Assembly (NCBI GenBank): GCA_015039365.1
Contig: WION01000012.1
Location: 558,001 to 622,000, forward strand
DNA: 64,000 nucleotides
Reading direction: 5' to 3'
Origin: Amanita rubescens
Lineage: Eukaryota; Basidiomycota; Agaricomycetes; Agaricales; Amanitaceae
This document shows positions 48,901 to 61,722 of the stretch, one piece after another. The position numbers and the translations under genes are program-made. Position 1 is the stretch's first letter; each line of letters begins with the position of its first letter. The notes under the pieces are model-generated. The model made no database searches. It worked only from the letters and a program-made list of their open reading frames with translations, and had not been told where the DNA came from.

Positions 48901-51289
48901 CCGCAATGCCTCCTGGTTTAACCGTGAAAAGAGGTTTCTGCGAGCTTGATCGGCGTGGAATCTTCCCAGACTGGTCTGACAAGCCAGGTTCATTCATTGT
49001 GTGGTTTTCTTGATCTTCGTGTAAAAGGATATCAAGAAATCCCTCAATGACATAAAAGAGGCCTTCGAATGATTAGTTGACGTCTCGACTAGCTTCCAAA
49101 TATTACCTGTCTTATGTTCTCCTGCTTTGACAAGCGTTGTTCCTGCAGAAAAGAATAATATTTCGACTTCGTTGTTGAGGCCGCTCATATACGCATCCTT
49201 TGACGTCACAGACGAACTACCGGTTGCGCTGGACACATCATCTCCGAGATCAAGCAGTGACAATGTACCAAAGGGAGAATCAAACACGCCAGGGGCTCTC
49301 CGCCGATCAGATGGTTGCAATGCGGGGGAAGCTTCAACAGAATCACTGCCACTCAATGGAGGCTGCGACAGTCCGATAGATTTAGCTATGCAAGACATAA
49401 CCTCTTCTCTCAGATCGAAATCTTCTGCCTGCAGGCGACCTTTGCCATTTTGACTCCTCTTATTCGTGTCAGCGGCCTCTAGATTTCTAGAAATTCGTGG
49501 AGAATTGAAAAGGTTGATGTTCCATCGACTATCACTATTCCGCCCTTGGGAGATTAAGAGATCACCTGCTGGTAAGACATAGCGACCACTGTGCAGATTA
49601 GCTGGTGATGCCCCTTGACTGCTCACGGATGGTGATACGGGCCTACTGGACAGTGCACCGGAGTGGCGAGGCTTGGGAGAAGACGCGATGGACGAATTCG
49701 AGAGACTTAAATAGGCGTCTCGTTCGGTGGTGCTTGAGCTTGCACCATCAAATCGCTGCCTGAGATGCTGTAAACCGCCTCCTTCATAAAAGGAATTAGG
49801 CAGCGGATGGCAAGCAATATCGTTGATGGCTTTCTCCGTACGCAAAACTTCTCTTGTTAGTCCTAGGTATTTGTGCGCAGTGTTGAACGTGACCCGGGAG
49901 AACCGTGTCAGAATAACTGAATATCGTCAACACGCGAAGGAAAGGAGGTGTTGGGTATATACCTTGAACCACGTGCCCTGTAGCCTTTGGGTACTTCTTC
50001 GTCAATCTCCGGAAGGCTTCTGCAGGAATGACAGCTAATGTCGTATCTTCAAGAGCACGCGCCACCACAGCTCGGTGAGCGGGTGCGGCGGATGAATCGG
50101 TCCGTGGCCTAGCACCGCGCGTTGTGGATGTAACACTTCGTGCGCTACTATAATGGCTTCCGGAAGATTTGACGCTATGTGCATGTACAGTCGATGCCGA
50201 AGAGAGAGAAGATTGGCGACGTCTGAGACTAGGATTCTCAAGATCTAGCTGAGATACATCCGAATCTATTCGGTGCTCCGAGTAGGGCGATGGAAGCCTG
50301 ATTTGTTGTTCCATACTTTCGTCTGAGGAAATATCTAATCCGTCGTCTTGCCAACTCATTTTGACGTCTTCCGTGAACAGGCTCAGGATGGTGAACAAGC
50401 TAGACAAAGTTCCACCTGCTCCTACTTCGTTTAATAGTTGGTAGCCGTTCATATCTTCGTCGTCCCAGAGGTAACGACTCTCTTCCGTCGTTTGGCCTGT
50501 CTTTGCATACACTTGAACCATACCATCGATAACACAATAGAAGCTCTTGTCCTGGTCTAGAGATATACTATCTCCTGCAATCAGTCTTCTGGTCTGCAAA
50601 TGCCTAGCAAGTTCATGAAAGACCTGGACCCCGTCAGTTGATTCCTACGCCTTGATAGTTCCGGACCATCATACCTCTTTCTCTAGCTATCAAGAATGTA
50701 AGTTAGAAATCATAGTAAACTTTACGGGAAGGTTTACATACAAATCCGAAGACTCTAACTGCCTGCAAGAAGTCGTCCAGATAGTTGTGGAAGCTTGGAG
50801 GCGGTTCTTTCAAGATATCACTAACGTGGTTCAAATCCTACACTCGGTACGGACCTGGTGCATTGACATCCGGATGAAGCTCGTTTGCATCGGGCTTTAC
50901 CAAGGGAGGCTCCTTTAACTGCGTATAGTCATTGAGATACCGGAATCGTATCCAGTAGTTGAGCGCAATGACGGATAGGACGAAAATTATAGCGAAGTTC
51001 CAGAAGTCAAGCTAGAAATGACATTATTTCCATCGTCGAACTGAACGCGAAAGACCTCCATACGGTCAATGTGATTGAGTACGAAAGGACAGCATATAAG
51101 TATCTCGGAATTGTGATTGTTGCGATTGCCATGAGTAACTTGGCCCATGATAACAACCACACTGACGAGGACTTTAGCTAGAGCACGTTTGTCACCAGAA
51201 TACCACGCACAGATTACCCAGAAGCACGCAGAAACCAGAGAAACTAACGGGTGATGCAGGATGATGTCTGGCAGAGTTTCTGGGTCCAT
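45934..51289 (-). CDS. NTE1: Lysophospholipase NTE1 (neuropathy target esterase family)
   Basis: ER-membrane serine esterase that deacylates phosphatidylcholine. Start ATG 51287-51289 ([10 protein letters not shown]). N-terminal membrane spans ([50 protein letters not shown]) lead to [39 protein letters not shown], then cyclic-nucleotide-binding-like domains ([59 protein letters not shown]) separated by Ser-rich linkers, and the patatin domain: [24 protein letters not shown] (nucleophile Ser in G-x-S-x-G), LLVDGGYLDNLP (DG dyad Asp). Over 20 introns, mostly near 50 nt, one of 40 nt. The end is ARRNSI at 45934. About 1,430 residues, entirely in frame. Confidence 0.95.
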
Positions 51290-51483
51290 TACTTACGCAG
51301 GGAAGACGGTGGTACCGAGGTAGGAGGAGACTTACAGTTGAGCGAATTAAGGTCACGGACGTCATCGGTCCGGCGGCATCAGGATTCAGCGCGAGACTTC
51401 CATTTTGGTACGTCCGCGTGCGTTCGTTCAATTTCGAGATACGGCTACACGTGTGCAAGCTACTAGTAGTTACATATCTACAA

Positions 51484-53786
51484 CTAGAACGTGTGTTCTG
51501 TCGAGTCTTTCCCAATGGCAGAGGTGCTAGATGACCCTGAAGACACCGTTTGGAGTATCTTATCAATGTAATTGGCTCCACTCCTAGGAACATGTGTGAA
51601 TGGATGGTTCCAACGTGCAATTCAACGCAGTAGTACCATTTCTGGTGCGTAAGTACATCACAATTGATTTCCTTCTCCTTGCGCTGCACAAGCTGCACAT
51701 AGGCTAGCATACCATCTTCCTTGAATCTGGCAGCAAGTTCGGCTAACAAAATGTTAAACAATAAAAGTTTTACATGGTCACTAACGGGCGCACCGGTTGC
51801 AGCCGCGTTGCTGTGCAAGCCTGCTAGCGAGATCAGCTGAAGAATAAATCTGTCATAATCAATCAGCTGCTTCAGCATCATCTCATCACTGTCTCACCCT
51901 TCTTTGGCCAGATCCCAAATGAAATTCTTCAAGTCTTGGTCTAGAAACAGTGACAGCGGTTGTAAGGTGCAAGAATCAATTGAACAAACCAGTGAATCCA
52001 TGTTTGGACCAGTTAAAGCTTGGGCTTAGATTATACACGAACCATCTTACCGATCTGATCAGCATCACCTTGTTTGCAGAAATACGAACTAGACTTACTT
52101 CCCAGGGTATCTTTCCCGAATCTTACGGGAGAAGTACCGAGCCTGTTCGAGATCTGGTGATTTTGTCTCTAACCATAGAAGGTCCGCATAAGGTGCGAAC
52201 GCCAACGTGCGCTTGATAGCGGCCTATGCCAAACTATGAATAACACATGTGATCAGAATGAGGACAAACCTCAACACCACCAGTATAGTGGTAGTATCCT
52301 TCTTTGGTACGCGGTGCTGTGGCATTCAGAATGGTCCGTCATTTCCAATGGTTACGAAACTTACAGTCCCAATCCCAGAACACTGGTTCGCCAAGAATGT
52401 CGGTCGCTACTTCGCGCGCGATGCTATTCGATTTACCCGCGACGGCTGCAGCGTACGTCTCGTAGGCATCATTCTTGTCCTTGATGCTGTCTTTATTGTT
52501 GATAGCCTTCTTTACGGCTACAAGGAATGAGATCATGCTAAAGTATTGTCTTGGTTGCATACCTTGATTAAAGGTGCATAGCTCGTGGGTGCTTGTCCAC
52601 TCCTCCTCTAGGCGGTCAATTTCTGGGCCAGTTGCACCTTTGGCCTCGGCATCTGCCAATACTTCTGCAAGACCACGTGGGTTCTTGGTTGTCGTCCCAA
52701 TGATATATTCATGGTCGGAAACATCAATGTTCGAAGAAAGAAGCTTTCCAGACTCGGAGTCAGTGCGCGCAATGAGAAGCATAGTAGATTTCAAGAGGTC
52801 CAACTGGAATCGAGCAGCGACAAGCCGTGAAATGTGGGTAGATGTCGGTACAAGAACTTTGCCACCCAAATGGCCACACTATTCCCTGTTAGTTGGACAT
52901 ACATGGTTGCGTAGTGGGACTCTTACTTTCTTACCGCCATGAAGCTGATCCTCCAAATGGATACCCGATGCACCCTGCGTCGCATTTAGAACTGTTGCGA
53001 GGAATGAGAGATAACTGGTCTCACAGACTCTGCAAAAAGCTTGACAAGTTTCATCACTGCGGAGAGACCGCCATGCCTCAACCAACATCAGTTTCGATTG
53101 TGAATATGCACATGGCTACTCACCCTGTATCAGCATCCGCAACTATTGGTTTAAGGTAGTCGATGTACTCCATCTTAGCTCTCTCCTCATGTGTAGCGGA
53201 GATGCGTTCGTCATAGTGCTTCTTGTCGTGTAACTGTTGGGCTCGAAATATTCTATGCACTTGATTTGGAACAGTGGTATAGGGATAATCTCTATACCCC
53301 CCCGAATGTCAGACAAATTCAATCAAGAAGGAACACTGGTTACCCCAAGTCAGGTCCGACTTCGTTATTCGCTGTGGTCAACAGACTAGATGCCGCCCAT
53401 CCGGAGACATACACGACATCTTGGTGACGTGCCATTTGGGTCATTTGCACTGGGTCAATTGCGCCCATCGTATGTACAGGTTGTCCTGCATCCGCTGCTT
53501 TCGAGAGCGTGGCATACAGCTTGTCAGCGAGTAAGGTTGAGGGCAAGGGTAGCACAGGCATAGAGCCTTGCTTCGATGCTACGTCTGCAGGTGTATATGG
53601 CCTCTTGATATCACGAAACCTTGGATGAGAGAAGAACTCTGCCATTTCTGCCTTGCGTTGCTCATATTGTGCGTTCTCCTCCTTTGGAGACGGTCTAGAA
53701 ATAGGCAAAGCTTGTGTGTGCGAGGACATTAGCCTCGTTCCATGACGGAGATATAAAGGACAAGCACGCGAAAGGACAAATGGCAT
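51484..53786 (-). CDS. ICL2: Isocitrate-lyase family enzyme, probably mitochondrial 2-methylisocitrate lyase
   Basis: Cleaves 2-methylisocitrate (propionyl-CoA detoxification) or isocitrate (glyoxylate cycle). Start ATG 53784-53786; the N-terminus [20 protein letters not shown] is Arg-rich without acidic residues, like a mitochondrial presequence, and the C-terminus (DSTEHTF) is not a peroxisomal signal. Core: [76 protein letters not shown] with the lyase signature KKCGH split by an intron, [53 protein letters not shown]. The wording of SGWA and NEVGPDL favours the methylisocitrate branch. About 13 introns, about 570 residues, frame intact. Confidence 0.9.
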
Positions 53787-53961
53787 AGGAGAACTGTCCG
53801 GCTTCACCCATGCAACTGGAAAAAGATCCGGATGATTACCGGCGCGCCGAGATACTTTTAGAACAATCGTATTTCACAAAACCATACAGACTGTTCGCAA
53901 GAGGTCTGACGGTAACTGTAAGTACATACATACTGACGTACAATACAAATATTTTTCGTTT

Positions 53962-55572
53962 TTAGTGTACTGCATGCTGATGAAAACTGAGGAGCAGTAA
54001 AGCATCCTCAATTTTAACCCCGTGATATTGGGTCATTGATAGTTTGTCCAGACCTGGATATGGCGATAGGTCTGTTTTTATTGTAGCAAGAGAAGGAGGT
54101 GGCGGCTCCGACGAAGGCGTGACAGCTTCTGGATATTCATCGTCACTAATAACATCAGAATGACGATGTTCATGGTCGCAATCATCGAGCTCCATGGATT
54201 CCTCATTAGCTGATGAAGAGGAATGCTGAGAGGGTGTGACGGGGCGTGAAAATGGCCCTGACATCATATCATGGTCTCTGAAGATTGAAAAATCGTCATC
54301 TTCTTCACTGCTACCTGTCTTCTTTGCTCTTTTCCTGGCCGTTTGTCTCAGGTTTCGGAACCAATTTGTTACTTTGCCAACGTCCCTGGGCAATGTCACT
54401 AACTCATATCATACAAGTAATGTATATCCTTACATTCCTATCTCAGCGGCGAGAGCAGAGCGTTCTTCGATAGAGGGTGTAGGTGTTTTTGTAAAAAGCT
54501 CTTTCAGTGCATCCAGTTGATAAGGCTCTGGACGCGAACGCCTTGGTCGCGAAAACGAGGAAGAGGTACTATAGGGTGCAGAATACCGCCTAGGCGAGTG
54601 TTTTCTGTAGGCAGATTCGTCTGCATGAGGATAATCAGCAGCGCCTCGTGCCCTATCATAGGGAAGAGAGTGGATATTGCTTCCGGAACCTGACGCAAGG
54701 GAGGGACCATGTGAGGGAGGATAAGCTGAAAACTGCCTCTCAAAGGCGTAATCAGACTGTAGTCGAGCACCCGCGTCTATCTCCTCTTGTATTTTCTTCC
54801 TCGAGATGCTGCGTTGATTTTGGAACCAGTTCGTGATGCTTTGATATCGCCTGAAATAGATAAGTTGACGACAATCTTTCCTAAAATGGAAATTTAACCT
54901 CACATTCCAAGTCGCTCAGACAGAGCTTGACGTAGTTCAGTGGAGGGATGTGGATTGATGTCGTACATCCTTTTGAGCTCGTCCACCTGCTCTGTCGTAG
55001 GGAGGCCACTGTGCATCCTTCTTGGTGTGAGCTCAGGTTCAGTCATAAATCGAGGGGCATCGCCGTTTCCGGAAATATACGCCAAGCGTGCCAAATCGGG
55101 AACCATGCGAGATTGGTTCAAATCTAATGAGGATATTTCGTCATCATGATAATCGTCAAATTCTGCAATATGCGGGAGACTTGAAGAAGCAGAGGACGGT
55201 GGAGGAGCAGCCGTTGCGCGGGTTTGACGGGCATCGGTATGCAGATGGTTGCGAGACCTCTTCTTTGATGAGGCCCTCTTGTTTTGGAACCAGGCATTGA
55301 CGGTCTTTGTCTCCCTGTTACCAAGCAATTTGTTTCGAATGCATAGAGTGATATAGCAATAGAAGAACATACATCCCGAGTCGCTCTGCTAGCGAAATGC
55401 GTTGTTCTAAAGATGGGTGTTCTGTTTTTTCGAAAAGTTCATTGAGAGCAGCCAGCTGTGCAGGGCTGTGACGATGTCTGGGTTTCTTTTGGGTAAGGGA
55501 AGGCTTGGTGGCATCTGCATGAGAAATGGAAGAAGGCGATGACTGGAGCCAGGGCTCAGAGGCAGAGTCCAT
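53962..55572 (-). CDS. Triple-homeodomain transcription factor candidate
   Basis: Start ATG 55570-55572 (MDSASEPWLQ). Three complete homeodomains lie in series: HD1 RHRHSPAQLAALNELFEK ... VNAWFQNKRASSKKR, HD2 TEQVDELKRMYDINPHPS ... ITNWFQNQRSISRKK, HD3 RSRPEPYQLDALKELFTK ... VTNWFRNLRQTARKR. Each keeps W48, F49, N51 and R53; position 50 is Gln, Gln and Arg. Each is cut by an intron (55315-55372, 54851-54903, 54386-54433) inside the Met codon just before helix 3, phase 2. Linkers are acidic/Ser-rich; the C-terminus has SEEDDDFSIFRDHD and a Pro-rich end at 53962. About 440 residues. Probably a nuclear DNA-binding regulator; targets unknown. Confidence 0.88.
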
Positions 55573-56076
55573 GACAAGGTAGGGAGGCGGGGAATGTAGG
55601 ATGGTACAAAAAGAGCATCCAAAGAGCTTAGACACTTTTCAGGGGGACACCTGATATGCGTAGAGACTGAATTTCCCACGTATAATGATTTTAAAGAGTC
55701 TGATCGGTACATACTTCATCGGATATCCTGCCGACCCGGCCACAATTTGATCGTGATCAGTTGTGATATCATCACTATTGCTGTTTCTCATAGCAGAGCC
55801 TCTCAATATTCAGAACAAATTCACAACACCCGAAGCTATCATGCAGTCTCTGACTCTGGCGACCGCGGTAACAAGTCCCGCTTCCGCCGCATGACCAACA
55901 CACATGATGTATAATCTAATCTGCCCCTTGCTCTCATGCGGCGGTAACTCGGATTCCGGATTAATCAGCGGCCGTAGGTAACTATCTCACCCACTGCGCC
56001 AGTACTATCTAAAATACAAGGCATAAGATATAAAGTATACCGGTATCAATAATGTAGGCTGTGTTGCATTAAATTA
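55573..56076. promoter_or_regulatory. 504-bp gap upstream of the homeodomain gene
   Basis: Between the pantothenate kinase stop and the homeodomain start. The homeodomain frame stays open upstream to about 55635. Otherwise no gene recognised; presumably the promoter and leader of the homeodomain gene. Confidence 0.35.
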
Positions 56077-57864
56077 TTACCACTTTGATTCCTCGTCGTC
56101 TAATGGACTGATGTTTTTGATCCAAGCCCCGATGGAACCCCTGGACAGCAGTGTCAGCCAAGGCGTCAAATGGGGAACAACTGACTCACAGGAATCCTTC
56201 GTGCCGGAGGAATAATGCACGCTTAGTTCCCTTGCTCCAAAAACGAATGGCATAAGACAACGTAGCAATTGTCGCAGCATGACCTGGAAATGGAACTCCG
56301 CATTATTGACATCCTAAATTTTAACCCGGTTCTTACCTCGAATGAAACATCCTCCGAAATAAATCCTATCTAAATTGTACTTTTCCGCATTCATAAACCT
56401 GATTGAATGATGTGAACTCGGTGTTTGCGTGTATTACAATGAATGCACTTACGCAATCTGCCCTATGTTATTCGAGACTGCGTAAAGCAGGCTCTTGCTT
56501 ATGTCCTCGGGAGAAAATTGACGCTTTTCACCTCCCTTTTTAAATACTTTTCCAAATGAACTCGCAATCACCGCTGATTTGAGTCCCAGGCGATTGTAAT
56601 CCTGACCATAAATATCACCGACTAGCATGTCGACAGTCGAGTTGTCCCCCTGTTCAGAAAACGCAAGCATTTCTTACGGCAATGCGTATATTTTAGTATT
56701 CTCTAAATATATAGGGCTTGAACGCTTACCATCAAACGTTCTCGCTGGCGTCAACATGCTCAACAGTCCCCACAGCGTGCCCCCTCCCAAGCTGGTCCCG
56801 CTAACACGTTCAAATTTGCCGTCTTCATCAACTTTGATAATTGAAACACCGGAACCAATATTGACCAACAGACAAGGCAACTGCGGTGTCGTTCTATCCT
56901 CAAATATTACGCCATATTGAGGTGCATCTGGGCTGGGCCGAGCAAGGTCTGTGTCCGTCTTGCGTAATTGTGGGTGCGAAACAGACGAAATGAGTTCGTC
57001 CGAGAAATAATACACCTCATCAGGTATAAGGGTGATAAACTTTAAACCCTCGATCAGGCACTCCATTTCATCCTCCCTCCGAACTTCGACCTGTAGCGTA
57101 TCCTTGAAGAGGTCATAAAACTTGTGAGCACCCCCTCCGGTCGCCATAATTTTGACGCTCTTGCGCATCTCCTCGATGGTTACTTGGTTTACTTCAGCAG
57201 ATCGCTCAATTAAGCCTTGAAGATATTCAACACATGCTTGAACATTGTCCGTTTCGAAGCGCTCGAAATTGAGGGAGCCACCAGGGAAATTCTTGGCCCT
57301 TGCCGCGAGCCGACCTTGATGTTGAAGGAGAGTTTTCCCTAGTAGATTATCTTCCAGGAGGTTGTTAGCGATTATGCTAGCATTGCTTGGTTCAAGAATT
57401 AACGGTGTCAATGCACCGCTGCGCTTTGAGTTAGGGGGTGGTGTGGGAGGTGAGTGAGGACGTTCTGATTCATCGAGGGGTGACAGTGAACCCGGTGTGG
57501 TGGTTGGACTGTCTGACCCACAAGTCGCAGTAATAGAAGGTGAATCGGGTGGATCAGGGGATCGAGTGAAGTAGACAACTTTGGCTAGGGAACCACCAAT
57601 CTAAGCGTACATGTTAGGTGACAATTGTTAAAATGGATTTGGTATAAACGAACGTCGACTGCAATGTGAGAGACTGGTTCAATATAGTTCGGCAGGTATA
57701 TACCCCGGCTGTCGCGTGTCTAGGCAGGGTATCAGCACCAATGGTCCTCTCCGAATGCTTTGCCTACGTACCTCTGGCGACTCTTCTGACAATATAACGG
57801 CTCCTCGGGTATCGACATGTATCACTTTCGCAGACGGGAGAGAAGGAGTTGACGTCGACATCAT
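56077..57864 (-). CDS. CAB1: Pantothenate kinase (eukaryotic type II)
   Basis: First step of coenzyme A synthesis. Start ATG 57862-57864 (MMSTSTPSLP). Key pieces: HIAVDIGGSLAKVVYFTRSP (phosphate 1 loop, assembled over an intron), a fungal Pro/Ser insert, LNFERFETDNVQACVEYLQ, VKIMATGGGAHKFYDLFKD, VRREDEMECLIEGLKFI, PCLLVNIGSGVSIIKVDEDG, RVSGTSLGGGTLWGLLSML, LVGDIYGQDYNRLGLKSAVI, RIYFGGCFIRGH, ALFLRHEGFLGSIGAWI. Ends DDEESKW at 56077. About eight introns, about 470 residues, frame intact. No transit peptide seen, so likely cytosolic. Confidence 0.93.
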
Positions 57865-58118
57865 GTTGAGCACTTTGCTCTGGTAGTAGTGGTGGTCCCT
57901 AAGAAAGACAATAGGATTTTAGGGGGAAACGTCCAGTCAGCATCAACGGTAAGCTAGGTGGCGCCAACAATAAGTAGCATGAATCTATGTCGAGAGGCCG
58001 AGGGGCACGAAATTTAAAGTTAAGAATTCGCGCGGCAACAAAAACCGGAGTCAGACCATTATTCATCTACTTCCGTCAGCCGGACGAGCTAATTTACAAC
58101 CAATGACGCTGTACCCCC

Positions 58119-61100
58119 CTATCCTCCGACAGCTGCCAGGACAAGACCGCAGGCCTCCTGCCTTTCCGCTCGCACGCTCAGCTCTAACGTTACACCCTGG
58201 TCTCGCGAGTATGTCATACGACATCGTGCAAGCACTTTGCCTCCTCCACCAGAAACTAATCCTGATAGTTGCAGTGTATGTACTGATGTTGATGCAGGAG
58301 CCTCTGTTCCACCGAGTGGTTCCATGTTTAGCACTTCAATGATGGAATCGCACGCGGCTTAGTTCCGGTCAGCTACAGGCACAGCAAATTGTTAATGGCA
58401 AACCTTTTAGGCTTTCCATCGCAGACAGGGTGAATGTTTCCGTCGCAGTCGGGCCTGATCTGAGCCGGTCCCATTCTGACCCAAAAGTTGCATAGCTTGG
58501 TATGATATAATCACCACCAGCACTCAATTCAACTTCTTCTAGTTGGTATTCATCTTCGTAGCCTTCTTCTTCAGGTTCACCAGTTGAAGGATCAAGTTCT
58601 TTACTGATAAATTTGAGTGTGCATTGGAATGACGCCAACGCGTATTGTTCCGGAGATACGCGAGTAAACGAGACATAAACAATCCCAGGCGAGGTTGATG
58701 AAGTCAGAGAAGGAATTGGTATAATGAAGTCCTCTGTCAGCACCGGCTCTTCTGATTGAGGTTGCATAATAACTGAAACCTGTTCCAAGACTGTATCGGG
58801 CAAAGTATTCGAAACGTTAAACTGGCATTTTTCATCAGCAAATAAGTGGAACTCGGCAAGAGATTTGTCCTAACCTGGAATACAACACGCTCCTTGAATA
58901 TATGCTTGACGCAAGTAACCTGATATTCTGTCTCGCTTTCAGTCAACTGGGCTGGATTTGCAGTGCTATTCAGCACAGGTCCATACGACGAAAATTCTGG
59001 GACATTGGCAAGTTGTTGCGCGTAAGCCGATTGTGTTTCAGCCGCTGTTGGTGGTGGTGGCGCATCGGGTGTCTTCTTGGCCTTGGGGGCACCGATAATG
59101 TCCAAAGTACTGGGCCCTGTACATATTCAGTCTACGTTCGAGAAAGAAAGTTTAATGACCATACGAGCAGCTTCTTGAGAAGCTTGTGCGCGGCTTATCT
59201 TCGGGACGGTAGAGACGTCAAACGGCTTCTCAACGGCCGCCGGGTCCTTAACATAGGCAACCAGCTTAGCCTCGAGGGCAGCGAGGGAAAAAAGGGATTC
59301 TAGTACATGTCAAACGGCTGTGTGAACTAGGATCACACAGATTCCAAACCTTCTTTAACATAGACGTCCGCCAGAGGTTTTTCCTCAAACGTTTTCAAGT
59401 AGAGTGTGGCACGATCTCGAACTTCATCGTCAACATCGTCCAAACACCTGACAGGCGTCTTAGAATCCAAATCCGTTAACATCTTCGAACTTACCTATTG
59501 AGTAGGACGGTGACACTCCGACGCAGAGCAGAATCAGTTGCGTTGACACCAAACTTTGCCAGACTGGTTACAGCTGCAGCTCGGACTGTCGCATTTTCTA
59601 GAACGACACGATTGTAGATGAAGCGAATGTATTTGGCCGGTTGTGGTAGCTTTGAACCTTCTACTCCCAAGAGATGTAATATCCGAACAGAGAGTTTCGT
59701 AAATTCACAATCTTCTATAAATTCGCAAAGATGGGAGAGGGCCTGCTCCTTGCAGTCTGCAATAAATTTGATCATATCAAACATGGCTTCGACAACGGCA
59801 CGTTTGAAGTCATAACCGCCTTCGTCACGTAAGATGCCAGATAGGAATGTAAGCATCGATGCGTGTTTCGCGGGGAATTTCAAGCATAAAGATCGGACGG
59901 CGTCTACTATGATAACTTTGAATTCATCACTGATCTCGGTCATAAAGCCAGTTATTTGTTTGATTAGGCGGTCAACGGAGGCTTCATTGCCCGTCTACAG
60001 AAAGGGTTTGAAAAAGCACTCGTGATCGGTTTGAGGCCTACCTTCAATAACGTCGTAATAGCGTAAGTTGCAACACTGCGGTTCTGGTCGGCAATCAAAT
60101 TTTCTAGATCAACATTACAGGTAGCAACGCTGGCTGGATGCGACAGGGCGAGAGCTGCAAGTGTTCGCGTCGCGGCGAATTTTAAGACTGGCTTGGGAGA
60201 CGACAAGAATAACTGCAATACTGAACACTGTCAAGATTATGATGCTATCCAAGCTTTATTCAACGCACCAGAAATGGCTTTCGACAGTTGAGTTTGAGGC
60301 ACGTTTTTCATTTCGCAAATGGCACGAGCGGCTTCAAAGTTGACCATGTCGCTCTTATGGCGCAGCCAACCTTCCAGCAGATCAAGAACTTGCTTCTGTA
60401 CGCTGTGGTTTGGTCAGCAAAAGACCGGTATATCAAAGATGTATGACAGACTTGGGATCCTCTTCCATCACCTTCGCGGCATATCGTATAAGCATGCAAA
60501 GCGCCATCGGATTCTTCAGCGTCGTCCCAGCACCAGACTTTCCACCACCTAACTGTTGAATCATTTTCGTGATGGCCATCCTGTCCTGTTGACGAATGAG
60601 GTATAACAAGCCAAGTGCATGGTATTGTGCTATATAACTTGTCGATTGGACGGTCTGTGGACCGCTCGCCTGGGACGATCCTCCAAAGCCAAGATACGAA
60701 GTGCTAGAACTTGATCCAAAAAAGCTAGACGATGTTTTGGCATTGACAGCTTCCTGCGCTTCGTTTACCCAGCGCTTCACAACATCTTTTGCAAAGGGGA
60801 GGAGATGATAGGCAGACAGCAAGGCGGCACTGGATATCGAGGGATTGCGATCGACGATGGCGGCCTTGAAAAATCTCTCAACACCTTGGGTCATAGACGG
60901 CTATGTACATAGGACACACAACATCAGAATGAAACGGGTTGAGCGGTTGGGCAGACATACGTCGATTATACGGCATAACGCGCGGATAGCGTTTGGCCGG
61001 TAAATCACTTCAGAATTGGGTTGCATGTCCTTCATGATGCTGGCTGTGATCATGATGACGTCCTCTGCTGTTGTAGCTAATTCCTTAATAGCGAGATATA

Positions 61101-61423
61101 CGGCCTGTCGTAGCGCGCTCTACGCGTGCAAGTAGGAAATGAATATTCATATTCGAAGGAAAGATACCAAGACGCACATCTTTATGTTGGAACAACTTCG
61201 TCGTTCCAAAAAAGAGATTCGTAGCTTCTTGTGTGGAAAATGTTTCGCCAACGTATAGTAAATATACGATCCTTGTAAGGAGCGCTCTGCACTTGCGAGG
61301 ACTGATTGGCGAATCATTGAAGACGCGAGCTTCTTGGATAATGGTTGTTTTGTTATTATAATAAGAGTTCAGGCCACCTTCTTCCTCCTTTTTGGAAGAG
61401 AAGGCCATTGTAAAAGAGGCCAT
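58119..61423 (-). CDS. SEC21: Coatomer gamma subunit (COPI)
   Basis: COPI coat subunit for Golgi-to-ER traffic. Start ATG 61421-61423; a second ATG five codons on ([11 protein letters not shown]) may be used. The trunk is an alpha-solenoid: [127 protein letters not shown]-type [39 protein letters not shown] linker ([17 protein letters not shown]) leads to the ear/appendage domain ([37 protein letters not shown]) ending LVLAAVGG at 58119. About ten introns, about 940 residues, no frame break. Confidence 0.95.
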
Positions 61424-61453
61424 GGAGGGCCGGGCGCGGTACTGATGGTTTGG

Positions 61454-61722
61454 TTAACGTGGAAGAATTGTTTGGCAGGCAGCACTCTGCTTGGCTGGAG
61501 CTTGGGGGAAAAACAACGCGTTCATTAAGGGTGTAATGTAGCAATGATACAACATGTTATAGAATGCGCCTGCAGTCAAGTATGGAGTACGTGCTCTAAT
61601 AAGTGACGTCGGAAGGATTCGTCCAGACCTACCACAGGCGCGGCGCCCTCTTCCACCCTGCTCGCCCTCTGCTCGATCTCGAATCCAGCAGAAGTGGGGG
61701 ACGGAAGGACAACAAATGCCAT
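61454..61722 (-). CDS. Possible small protein upstream of SEC21
   Basis: ATG at 61720-61722 opens MAFVVLPSPTSAGFEIEQR and SRVEEGAAPV. A 38-nt intron (donor GTCTGG, acceptor TTATTAGAG) would join this to ARTPYLTAGAFYNMLYHCYI and TPLMNALFFPQAP, ending at 61454, about 77 residues with one hydrophobic stretch. Using a different acceptor gives a shorter protein. The second part reads protein-like but the donor is weak, and the end lies only 30 bp before the SEC21 start. Unrecognised family; could also be leader sequence. Confidence 0.3.

Noticed and set aside
50830..50880. In-frame TAG inside the NTE1 N-terminal region
   Set aside because: A 47-nt GT-AG intron (donor after DVNAP, acceptor GAAAG) removes it and joins to [13 protein letters not shown], as expected for the family.
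51192..51881. 229-codon open frame on the minus strand
   Set aside because: It is a read-through of the ICL2 last exons, their introns and the gap before NTE1; the family alignments of both neighbours explain it.
53962..55572. Mating-type A (HD1/HD2) locus
   Set aside because: There is a single gene with three homeodomains, no divergent HD2 partner, and no mitochondrial intermediate peptidase gene beside it.
59095..59170. Apparent frameshift in SEC21 near the linker
   Set aside because: Using the donor GTATGG one codon earlier gives EAAR joined to PSTLDIIG in frame, so no break is needed.
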